Source of the DNA: Gammaproteobacteria bacterium
GTDB taxonomy: Bacteria; Pseudomonadota; Gammaproteobacteria; SZUA-140
Direction of reading: 5' to 3'
NCBI GenBank assembly: GCA_026994735.1
Contig: JALWQD010000282.1
Coordinates: 1 to 14,835, forward strand
DNA: 14,835 nt
Made by a program: the position numbers and the translations under genes. The notes under the pieces are model-generated. The model worked only from the letters and a program-made list of their open reading frames with translations, was not told where the DNA came from and did not search any database. This document shows positions 8,129 through 14,835 of this stretch, piece after piece. Each line of letters starts with the position of its first letter. The first letter of the stretch is position 1.

Positions 8129-8135
8129 TATTATG
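8129..8135. promoter_or_regulatory. Possible overlapping divergent -10 elements (fbp / envelope operon)
   Basis: In the 169 bases between fbp and the membrane-protein gene, the plus strand reads TATTAT (8129-8134) and the minus strand reads CATAAT (8135-8130), each matching 5 of 6 bases of a -10 box. Neither has a convincing -35 at the right spacing. A TTGACC on the minus strand (8140-8135) is a good -35 look-alike but lacks a matching -10. Weak evidence. Confidence 0.25.
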
Positions 8136-8190
8136 GTCAATCCCGGCCACGAAATAAAGGAATTCTCCCGTCAACATCCCGCACACCACC

Positions 8191-9090
8191 TTGCGCCTGA
8201 TCATCGGAGTGATATTATTTGTCGCCCTGCTGATCATCGTGGAAGCAAGCCTCGGCTGGCAGCAACTGCTGCAACCCTGGGCCGAGCAGGACCCGTTGAC
8301 ATTATGCCTTGCCCTGACGCTGGTGTTTGCCAGCTACCTGCTCCGCAGCCTCCGCCTGTATCGTTATTTTCACACCTCCATGCGCGGCCAGTTTCTGCTC
8401 TGCACCCGTTTGATGCTGCAACATAACCTGCTCAACAATCTGCTGCCGATGCGTTCCGGAGAAATCAGCTTTCCACTCTTGATGCAACGCTATTTTTCCA
8501 TCCCTCTCAAACAATCATTACCGGCACTGCTCTGGTTTCGCATACTCGACCTGCATACCTTGGCCCTGCTGGTCATCATCTGCCTGCCGATGCCCTGGCG
8601 CCAGGAATTTTCAGCACTCATTGCACTGCTGCTACTGCCGCTGCCCTGGATACTCCATCGATGCTCGGGCATCGGCCAACAATACCTCCGGCAAAGCAGC
8701 AACAAAAACTGGAAAACGACATTGACCGCGCTCATTGACGGCCTGCCACAAAGCACACATAGCTTGCTTGACTCATGGCTCTGGACAATCAGCAACTGGC
8801 TCCTTAAATTGGCCGTTTTTGCCTGGATATTGCAGGTTTTTGTGCCTGTATCCTTCTCGGGCGCCTTGCTCGGAGCGATTAGCGGTGACCTGACAAGCGT
8901 CCTGCCAATCAATGGCATTGCCGGTGCAGGCACCTATGAAGCCGGTATCGTTGGCGGGCTTTTGCCCTCTCATATTGATGCGGGCAGTGCCCTTGCAGGA
9001 GCGGTCAATTTGCACCTTTTTGTCCTCACGGCAACACTTGTCGGTGGCGCTATAAGCCCGCTTTTAGGACGACGTCATGCCCGTCAATGA
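8191..9090 (+). CDS. Lysylphosphatidylglycerol synthase TM-region / flippase-like membrane protein (PF03706 type)
   Basis: This 299-residue, strongly hydrophobic protein has roughly seven or eight membrane segments, the first at about residues 2-22. Two family-like motifs are visible: LLPMRSGE at about 84-91 and NGIAGAGTYEAG at 241-252. These resemble the LP-x-R-x-GE and PGG-x-G-x-E motifs of the integral-membrane flippase part of MprF and AglD-linked proteins. There is no soluble aminoacyl-transfer domain, so it is not a complete MprF. The frame is closed by a stop at 8155 and has no ATG until deep inside, so TTG 8191 is the most likely start. No Shine-Dalgarno sits close by; AAAGG lies about 30 bases upstream. 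It overlaps the PAP2 gene by 14 bases, so the two are probably coupled. Inferred role: moving or handling a lipid-linked sugar or phospholipid in the inner membrane. Confidence 0.75.
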   Translation: MRLIIGVILFVALLIIVEASLGWQQLLQPWAEQDPLTLCLALTLVFASYLLRSLRLYRYFHTSMRGQFLLCTRLMLQHNLLNNLLPMRSGEISFPLLMQRYFSIPLKQSLPALLWFRILDLHTLALLVIICLPMPWRQEFSALIALLLLPLPWILHRCSGIGQQYLRQSSNKNWKTTLTALIDGLPQSTHSLLDSWLWTISNWLLKLAVFAWILQVFVPVSFSGALLGAISGDLTSVLPINGIAGAGTYEAGIVGGLLPSHIDAGSALAGAVNLHLFVLTATLVGGAISPLLGRRHARQ

Positions 9091-9634
9091 AGGGCTACTG
9101 CTGGCCATCAACCAAGGTTGGGCCAACCCCTGGCTCGATGAGTTTTTCGGCCTCCTGTCGAGCCGGCTGCTGTTTGCCTTGCCGATGGCTCTCACTCTGC
9201 TCGTGGTCTGCTGGTCCAAATGGCAATATCGAGGCTTGCGTGCCTGGTTCCTCATGCTTCTGGTCATCGGCACTGGTGACTTTATAGGCAACCAGCTCAA
9301 ACACCTTAGCCAACAGCCACGCCCCTGTTACGCAATCGCAGAACAGGTGCGCCTGCCAGGCAGGCCCGCAGGGACTGCCTGTGGCCCCTCATTGAACGGC
9401 TGGCCATCGAACCATACCCTGAACTTTTTTGCCATGGCCGCCTTCCTCTCCTTGCGGCTATTACGCCGGCGCGGGACACTCATTCTCTTCGCCATCGCCA
9501 CTCTCGTCGGCCTGTCGCGAATCTATCTCGGCAAACACTATCCTGATCAGGTAGCAGCCGGTGCACTCATTGGCCTATCATGGGGTATTGTCTGGGCTCT
9601 GCTGCTCGCGCGCTACGAACAGCGCAAGCGGTAA
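9077..9634 (+). CDS. PAP2-family membrane phosphatase
   Basis: This 185-residue inner-membrane protein carries all three PAP2 signature motifs: KHLSQQPRP (75-83), PSNH (110-113, a variant of PSGH) and SRIYLGKHYPD (147-157) with catalytic H154 and D157. Five or six hydrophobic segments are visible. The family removes phosphate from lipid phosphates at the outer face of the inner membrane. Likely substrates are undecaprenyl diphosphate or a lipid A or phosphatidylglycerol phosphate; the sequence does not decide. The ATG at 9077 has AGGA seven bases upstream and lies inside the end of the preceding gene (14-base overlap). The gap to the glycosyltransferase gene downstream is 35 bases. The context suggests recycling of the carrier lipid or dephosphorylation of the acceptor. 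Confidence 0.9.
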   Translation: MPVNEGLLLAINQGWANPWLDEFFGLLSSRLLFALPMALTLLVVCWSKWQYRGLRAWFLMLLVIGTGDFIGNQLKHLSQQPRPCYAIAEQVRLPGRPAGTACGPSLNGWPSNHTLNFFAMAAFLSLRLLRRRGTLILFAIATLVGLSRIYLGKHYPDQVAAGALIGLSWGIVWALLLARYEQRKR

Positions 9635-9669
9635 CCAGGCCATTTACCGGAAGACGACAGGACAGCCCC

Positions 9670-10704
9670 ATGATTGACGAACAGCAGCAATACCCCGCAG
9701 AGCAAACCGACCACCCTCATCGACTATCGATTGTCATCCCGATGTATAACGAAGAAGACAATGTCAGACCCATGGCAACTGCCGTCAATGAGGCTCTTAG
9801 CCAATACCGTAACCCCTGGGAACTGATCATTGTCGATGATGGCAGCGTTGACAAGAGCATCCCGATCATGAGAGAAATCGCCACTCAATATGGTGCCCAT
9901 GTGCGCATCGTGCCGCTGCAACGTAATTTTGGCCAGACGGCAGCCATGCAGGCAGGTATCGACGCTGCCCGTGGCGATGTGATTGCCACCCTTGATGGTG
10001 ACCTGCAGAATGACCCACGGGATATCCCCAGAATGGTCAAGCGCCTGCTCGAAGAAGACCTCGACCTGGTTGCCGGCCGGCGCAAGGATCGCCAAGATAA
10101 TCTGTTGCGCAAGATACCATCATTCTTTGCCAACCGGCTGATCGTCAAAGTCACCGGTGTTGCCCTGCACGACTACGGCTGTACCTTGAAAATATTTCGC
10201 ACCAGCATCCTGCGTCAGATCCGTCTCTATGGCGAAATGCATCGCTTCATTCCCGCCTGGATTGCCGCCGCCACTACGCCAGCGAGAATCAAGGAAGAGG
10301 TCGTCAACCATCATGCCCGCCAGTTCGGCAGCTCAAAATACGGCCTGTCACGCATCTACCGCGTCCTGCTTGATCTGCTCTCGGTCTATTTTTTCATGCG
10401 TTTTCGCAGCCGTCCCAGCCACTTCTTCGGCCGCATTGGCCTCATTCTCGGCTTCATCGGTAGCAGCTGCCTGCTTTACCTGGGTGGCGTCAAGCTCTTC
10501 TTGCACGAAAATATCGGCGGCCGTCCCTTATTGCTGCTCGCCATTTTGCTCATCGTCATTGCTGTCCAGTTCCTGACAACCGGGGTACTCAGCGAGATGG
10601 TTTCTCATACCTATTACGAAGCAAGCAATCAACGGCCCTATATGATCCGCGAACCTGAACGACTACAAATTGACGATGACCAGGGCTGGAAAAAACCCGC
10701 ATGA
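9670..10704 (+). CDS. Polyprenyl-phosphate glycosyltransferase, GT2 (ArnC/GtrB/DPM1-like)
   Basis: This 344-residue protein has an N-terminal cytoplasmic GT-A domain with LSIVIPMYNEEDNV, VDDGS (55-59), the RNFGQTAAMQAGID block and DGDLQNDP (109-116), whose Asp residues bind the nucleotide-sugar and metal. Two membrane segments (about 255-278 and 286-308) and a short cytoplasmic tail follow, as in GtrB, YfdH and ArnC. These enzymes load a sugar from a nucleotide sugar onto undecaprenyl phosphate. The sugar cannot be deduced. The frame extends upstream to 9580 inside the PAP2 gene, but ATG 9670 is preferred: AGGA sits seven bases before it and the upstream codons are not family-like. Its stop overlaps the next ATG (ATGA at 10701), and the GT39 frame begins inside its last codons. 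Confidence 0.92.
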   Translation: MIDEQQQYPAEQTDHPHRLSIVIPMYNEEDNVRPMATAVNEALSQYRNPWELIIVDDGSVDKSIPIMREIATQYGAHVRIVPLQRNFGQTAAMQAGIDAARGDVIATLDGDLQNDPRDIPRMVKRLLEEDLDLVAGRRKDRQDNLLRKIPSFFANRLIVKVTGVALHDYGCTLKIFRTSILRQIRLYGEMHRFIPAWIAAATTPARIKEEVVNHHARQFGSSKYGLSRIYRVLLDLLSVYFFMRFRSRPSHFFGRIGLILGFIGSSCLLYLGGVKLFLHENIGGRPLLLLAILLIVIAVQFLTTGVLSEMVSHTYYEASNQRPYMIREPERLQIDDDQGWKKPA

Positions 10705-12184
10705 AGAGCGAGCCCTTCCGCCCTCGTCGGCCGTGAGTACCGCCACACCAAAACAGCTATTCTGGCTCGGCCTCGCCTTACTGGCGCTGGTGCCGTCAAG
10801 TGCCCTGCTGACTCGCCTCGCTGGCCTGGAAATGCACTTTGATGAAGCACAATACTGGGAATGGTCACAACGCCTTGATTGGAGCTATTACTCCAAAGGC
10901 CCGCTGGTTGCCTGGCTGATTGCCCTCAGTGAGGGCCTCTTTGGCCACGGCGAATGGCAGACCCGTCTGCCCGCATGGATTATTCACAGCCTCTGGCTGG
11001 GGGCTGTTTATGGCCTTGCTCATGAGGTATGGCAGAGCCACCGGGCCGCTGTCTGGGCACTACTTATCGCCCTCACCACACCGCTCTACTTTGCCCTCGG
11101 CCTGGTGATGACCACCGACATCCTGATGTTCTTCTTCTGGACTATCAGCCTTTGGGCGCTGATTCGTGCACTTGTCCGTGAAGAGCCCGTTGCCTGGTAT
11201 GTTGCCGGTGCCGCCATTGGTGCCGGCGCATTATGCAAGCTCAGCATCGCCCTGCTGCCACTTGGCCTGCTGCCGTGGATTATCATCAAACGCCGACGGC
11301 TACTGGCTTCCCCCCACCTCTGGGGCGCCTGTCTGTTGACGCTGATATTGATGTTGCCGTTACTCTATTGGAATATGCAACATGATTGGGTGATGTTCCG
11401 CCATGAGTTGCATCACGTCGAAGGAAATGGCCGGGCACTGCCTCTGGAGTTCATCCTCGGACAGTGGTTTGCCCTCTCACCACTCGTCGTTGTCATCGCT
11501 ATTTATGCCCTCTGGCAACGCCCACAAAATGACACCCAGAGCCTGTTACTGTCATCAGCATTACTGGTCGTGGTCTTTTTTCTCTATAAGGCCATGAGCG
11601 CAAAGGTGCAATTAAACTGGCCGGCGCCAGCCTATATTGGCTTGTTAATCCTGCTTGCAGGCCGGATAGAATCTCTCTCCACAGCTTGGCAGAGGCTGTT
11701 TATTGGCGGCATGGCGTTGTCAATCCTCTTGTTGAGCATTGCCTTCTTCCCCAGCCGCTTCGGTTTGACAGCCAAACAAGACCCGTTCCGTATCAGCAAG
11801 GCCTGGCAGCAAACAGCGCGCCAAATCCGCGACGGCAGCCCCGCTGTCAACTTTCTCTTTACCCATAATTACCAGCTCGCCGCTGAACTTGCCTATTACT
11901 GGCCGGGAAAAGCGCTGCCTGTGCACATCCTCAGCCTCGGCCAAAGGCGTTATAACCAGCATGATCTATGGCCTGGCATTGCCTCTGAAGGCGGACATGA
12001 TGGCCTCTATATCAGTACCTCGACAATGCAACCCTTGCAGTTCAAAACAGCCTTTGACAGCTGTACAAAACCTCGTCCGGTTGAGGTTCTCAACCAGCAG
12101 CACGAGCGCATAAGAAGGCTCTTTGTCAGTCATTGCCAGAACTATCATGCGGACACCGTCTGGCCAAAACCCCTGGGTTACTAA
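10676..12184 (+). CDS. ArnT-like GT39 membrane glycosyltransferase (polyprenyl-phosphate sugar donor)
   Basis: This protein of about 502 residues has a GT39/PMT-like layout. After a first membrane segment comes HFDEAQYWEWS, with the catalytic-type acidic pair at D56-E57, then about ten or more membrane segments and a C-terminal periplasmic part with ELAYYWPG and the ArnT-like YNQHDLWPG. Such enzymes take a sugar from undecaprenyl phosphate on the periplasmic side and attach it to lipid A, another glycan or a protein. Similarity to ArnT does not prove aminoarabinose transfer, since no Arn biosynthesis genes are present here. The start is unsure: TTG 10670, ATG 10676 and GTG 10733 are in frame and none has a clear Shine-Dalgarno. 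I chose the ATG. The gene overlaps the end of the GT2 gene, so the donor-making and donor-using enzymes are probably co-expressed. Confidence 0.88.
   Translation: MTRAGKNPHEERALPPSSAVSTATPKQLFWLGLALLALVPSSALLTRLAGLEMHFDEAQYWEWSQRLDWSYYSKGPLVAWLIALSEGLFGHGEWQTRLPAWIIHSLWLGAVYGLAHEVWQSHRAAVWALLIALTTPLYFALGLVMTTDILMFFFWTISLWALIRALVREEPVAWYVAGAAIGAGALCKLSIALLPLGLLPWIIIKRRRLLASPHLWGACLLTLILMLPLLYWNMQHDWVMFRHELHHVEGNGRALPLEFILGQWFALSPLVVVIAIYALWQRPQNDTQSLLLSSALLVVVFFLYKAMSAKVQLNWPAPAYIGLLILLAGRIESLSTAWQRLFIGGMALSILLLSIAFFPSRFGLTAKQDPFRISKAWQQTARQIRDGSPAVNFLFTHNYQLAAELAYYWPGKALPVHILSLGQRRYNQHDLWPGIASEGGHDGLYISTSTMQPLQFKTAFDSCTKPRPVEVLNQQHERIRRLFVSHCQNYHADTVWPKPLGY
10701..10736 (+). other. 11-codon frame bridging the two glycosyltransferase genes
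   Basis: An ATG at 10701 overlaps the GT2 stop (ATGA) and opens a short frame, MKSEPFRPRRP, whose TGA at 10734-10736 overlaps a GTG (10733) that is in frame with the GT39 gene. It could be a termination-reinitiation bridge, the trace of a frameshift near the real GT39 start, or chance. It is not claimed as a protein gene. Confidence 0.2.
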
Positions 12185-12265
12185 GCCTCCTGACGGAACC
12201 GATCACGGCAAAATGCGCAATCGCTGACAGATCACGTGCGCACCCGGGCATGCTCCAACAGCTGG

Positions 12266-14835
12266 CTACAGCAATACCCGCTCGATACCGCCGTCCAGGG
12301 CCTTGTCAATAAAGCCCTGCTGCCAATCCTCGCCAAGACGATTACGAGCCAGCTCAACAACCATATAATCACTGTCCAAACCGGTTTCATCAGCATACCG
12401 TGACAAGCCTTGCTGGCAGGCCGGACAGGATGTCAACAGCTTGACTTCTCCCGCTTTTACCGACTCCTCGCCGGTCAGCTGGCGAATGCCCTTATGTAAC
12501 TCCTCAGCCTTGCGGAAACGCACCTGGCTGGCAATATCGGGACGCGAAACGGCGAAAGTGCCGGATTCACCACAACAACGATCCGACAATGCGACCTCTG
12601 AGCCCATCAGTGCACTGACGACTTTGAGCGGTTCCTGCGTTTTGATCGGCGAATGACAAGGATCATGATAAAGATACTGCACACCACTCACCCCGTCCAT
12701 GGAGACCCCTTTTTCAAGCAGGTACTCATGAATATCAAGCAAACGGCAACCTGGAAATATTTGCTCAAACTGATATTTCAGCATCTGATCCAAACACGTC
12801 CCGCAAGAAACAATAACCGTGCGAATATCGAGATAGTTCAGGGTGTTGGCCAGGCGATGAAAAAGGACGCGATTGGCCGTCGTAATCTGCCGCCCTTTTT
12901 CTTCATCACCACTCGACAGCTGAGGATAACCACAGCATAGATAGCCCGGAGGCAATACTGTCTGACTGCCTGTTTCAAAGAGCATCGCCAGCGTTGCCAG
13001 ACCGACATCACTGAACAAACGTTCTGAACCGCAACCGGGAAAATAGAAAACAGCTTCGGCATCAACTGGCGCTGACGGATCACGCAGAATCGGTACCAGC
13101 TTGTCATTCTCGATCCCGAGCATCGCACGCGTGGTCTTCAACGGCACTTTCTTCGGCAGAGGCCGCTCGACAAAATGGATAATTTGCGCCGCCACTGTCG
13201 CCGGCAATGTCGTCGGTGAGGGGGGCTTGCCACGGGCCGGATTGGGCAAGCACCGAGCCAGTTTCGACGCTAATCGCTGAGCCTTGAAGCCCCATTCAAT
13301 CATGCCCTTGCGCAAGAGATTGATCGCACGGGCAGAGGTCATATTGAGAAAGGCCATTGCCATCCTCGTGGCCAGACTCGGCCGACGTTGGCCACGGTCC
13401 TTCAGAATACGGCGCATCAGGATCGAGACATCGCCAAAATCGATATCAACGGGACAGGCAGGCAAGCAACGATGGCAAACCGTACAATGGTCGGCAACAT
13501 CACCCATGGCATCAAAATGGCGTAAAGAGATTCCCCGCCGGGTCTGTTCTTCATAGAGAAAGGCTTCCAGTATCAAACCGGAAGCGAGAATCTTGTTGCG
13601 CGGCGAATAGAGTAAGTTGGCACGTGGCACATGAGTCGTACATACCGGCTTACACTTGCCACAACGTAAACAATGGCGGATTTCGTTATTGAGCGCCCCC
13701 AAATCACTCTCTTCGAGAATCAATGCCTCCTGCTGCAGCAGACGCAGTGAAGGTGTATAAGCCCGTTCAAGACCAGAACCTGGCAACAGTTTGTCACGAT
13801 TAAAACGGCCCAGCGGATCGACTGACCGCTTATAATCGGCAAAGGCAGCGATATCCTCCTCTGCCAGATACTGCATCTTCGTCAAACCAATTCCATGCTC
13901 ACCCGAAATGACACCACCGAGCAATGTCGCCAGTGCCATCACTTGATCGACAATATTCTCAGCCTCGCGCAGCATTTTATAATCATTCGAATTGACCGGA
14001 ATATTGGTGTGGACGTTACCATCACCCGCGTGCATATGCAGGGCCACAAATAGGCGTCCAGAACGCACTTGTTTGTGAATACCATCAAAGCGCTGGCGTA
14101 CAACAGCAAACTCTCCGCCGGCGAATATCTCTTTCAATGGCGCCTCGACCTCACGACGAAATGATATCCGCAATTGGCGACGACGTAATACGGTAATGAC
14201 GCTGTCACGGCAGCTGGCTTCGACCAGCGGCCCATAATGCGCAAGGTTGCTTTTCTGCTCAGCGATCGAATCGTCGAGGTGATCGAGAATACCCTGCCAG
14301 CGCGCACAAACCTCTACCAGCAGCGCGTTGGCAGCGGCCTTCTTTTCCACCACGATACCGGCATCAATGGCGGCCTCCGGCCCAAGCTCGATATCGGCCA
14401 TGACCTGTTCTGAGAGATAATCACGGAAGGCCGCAATTATCGCCTTCTTGTTCGCAAGTGACTGAATGATATTGATACGCTCAATACCCTCGCCATAATC
14501 CACCAGCTTCTCCAGAGGAATCACAACATCCTCGTTAATCTTGAAAGCATTGGTATGTGCGGCAATTGCTGCCGTGCGCGAACGATCCTGCCAAAAACGG
14601 CGCCGTGCTGCCGGCGAAACAGCAATAAAACCCTCGCCTTCACGATCGTTGGCAAAGCGCACAATGGTTGCTGCAGCGGCAGCAACCCTGGCTTCATCCT
14701 CGCCCGCGACATCCGCCACCAAAACCATCTTTGGCAGACCGCTACGCGGTGCCTTGGGGCTGTATTTGACGGCCCGCAGATAACGCTCGTCAAGATGTTC
14801 GAGGCCTGCCAGAACAACGCCGTCCGCTTGCTCAA
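12266..14835 (-). CDS. FAD-linked oxidase / two 4Fe-4S / CCG-domain oxidoreductase, C-terminal 855 residues (cut by window edge)
   Basis: Read on the minus strand, the frame is open from the right edge, so the FAD-binding PCMH domain and true start lie outside; the ATG at 14728 is internal. Visible parts in order: an FAD-oxidase C-terminal domain (FWQDRSRT, EDVVIPLEKL, then HMHAGDGNVHTNIP at about 13999-14043, and SGEHGIGL); two ferredoxin-type cysteine clusters, CxxCxxCxxxC at 13672-13640 and CxxCxxCxxxCP at 13486-13454; and two CCG half-domains (PGCGS, CCGYPQ and CGTC, then HDPCHS, CCGESG and SCPAC, between about 13039 and 12407). This is a GlcD, GlcF and LldE-like arrangement in one polypeptide, as in DUF3683-type giant dehydrogenases. 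It probably oxidises D-lactate, glycolate or another 2-hydroxy acid and passes electrons to the respiratory chain. The substrate is not readable. No operon partner is in view downstream; it converges with the GT39 gene. Confidence 0.88.
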   Translation of the reverse strand, partial: EQADGVVLAGLEHLDERYLRAVKYSPKAPRSGLPKMVLVADVAGEDEARVAAAAATIVRFANDREGEGFIAVSPAARRRFWQDRSRTAAIAAHTNAFKINEDVVIPLEKLVDYGEGIERINIIQSLANKKAIIAAFRDYLSEQVMADIELGPEAAIDAGIVVEKKAAANALLVEVCARWQGILDHLDDSIAEQKSNLAHYGPLVEASCRDSVITVLRRRQLRISFRREVEAPLKEIFAGGEFAVVRQRFDGIHKQVRSGRLFVALHMHAGDGNVHTNIPVNSNDYKMLREAENIVDQVMALATLLGGVISGEHGIGLTKMQYLAEEDIAAFADYKRSVDPLGRFNRDKLLPGSGLERAYTPSLRLLQQEALILEESDLGALNNEIRHCLRCGKCKPVCTTHVPRANLLYSPRNKILASGLILEAFLYEEQTRRGISLRHFDAMGDVADHCTVCHRCLPACPVDIDFGDVSILMRRILKDRGQRRPSLATRMAMAFLNMTSARAINLLRKGMIEWGFKAQRLASKLARCLPNPARGKPPSPTTLPATVAAQIIHFVERPLPKKVPLKTTRAMLGIENDKLVPILRDPSAPVDAEAVFYFPGCGSERLFSDVGLATLAMLFETGSQTVLPPGYLCCGYPQLSSGDEEKGRQITTANRVLFHRLANTLNYLDIRTVIVSCGTCLDQMLKYQFEQIFPGCRLLDIHEYLLEKGVSMDGVSGVQYLYHDPCHSPIKTQEPLKVVSALMGSEVALSDRCCGESGTFAVSRPDIASQVRFRKAEELHKGIRQLTGEESVKAGEVKLLTSCPACQQGLSRYADETGLDSDYMVVELARNRLGEDWQQGFIDKALDGGIERVLL

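Noticed and set aside
8100..8426. Plus-strand frame of 108 codons before and across the membrane-protein gene
   Set aside because: Pro/His/Arg-rich composition without a family match; it overlaps a better-supported membrane protein in another frame.
8191..9090. Calling the flippase-like gene mprF
   Set aside because: The C-terminal aminoacyl-transfer domain of MprF is absent and the protein is only 299 residues.
9580..9669. Upstream in-frame extension of the GT2 glycosyltransferase
   Set aside because: It overlaps the end of the PAP2 gene, lacks family-like residues, and ATG 9670 has a good AGGA.
10676..12184. Calling the GT39 gene arnT and the GT2 gene arnC
   Set aside because: No Arn biosynthesis genes accompany them and the donor sugar cannot be inferred, so gene symbols would overstate the evidence.
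12185..12265. Terminator between the convergent GT39 and FAD oxidoreductase genes
   Set aside because: Only loose pairings (for example GCGCA with TGCGC) and a repeated GATCACG are present, with no T-tract; I see no supportable terminator or other element in these 81 bases.

Overview
The window is ordinary-density chromosomal DNA of a gammaproteobacterium. The evidence is the yicC-gmk-rpoZ-spoT order, an omega subunit and YicC very close in sequence to the enterobacterial proteins, and a gammaproteobacterial-style PilZ/DUF1631/GGDEF/EAL protein. Base composition looks moderate (about half G+C by eye) and even. The genus cannot be named from this sequence. I see no RNA genes, CRISPR arrays, insertion sequences or phage genes.

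Layout. (1) 1-3029, minus strand: yicC and gmk overlap by 4 bases, then come rpoZ and the N-terminal half of spoT, which runs off the left edge. This is the RNA-turnover / GMP / RNA polymerase omega / (p)ppGpp block. (2) 3142-6906, plus strand: one 1254-residue cytoplasmic protein with PilZ, DUF1631, GGDEF and EAL parts. The GGDEF motif is degenerate and the EAL residues are intact, so it is probably a c-di-GMP phosphodiesterase or sensor. It converges on fbp, with a strong bidirectional hairpin terminator between them. (3) 7014-8021, minus strand: class I fructose-1,6-bisphosphatase. (4) 8191-12184, plus strand: a tight four-gene run of an LPG-synthase-TM (flippase-like) membrane protein, a PAP2 phosphatase, an ArnC/GtrB-like polyprenyl-phosphate glycosyltransferase and an ArnT-like GT39 glycosyltransferase. 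(5) 12266-14835, minus strand: the C-terminal 855 residues of a large FAD/4Fe-4S/CCG oxidoreductase of the D-lactate/glycolate dehydrogenase type, whose N-terminus lies beyond the right edge.

How the genes may work together. The first block is a conserved housekeeping operon. The four-gene run reads as an envelope-glycosylation module: the GT2 enzyme would charge undecaprenyl phosphate with a sugar in the cytoplasm, a membrane protein (perhaps the LPG-synthase-TM protein) would help flip or handle it, the GT39 enzyme would transfer the sugar on the periplasmic side, and the PAP2 enzyme would remove a lipid phosphate. The sugar and the acceptor cannot be read from the sequence. That module and the multidomain c-di-GMP protein are the parts most worth following up. 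Nothing here proves a wholly new system.
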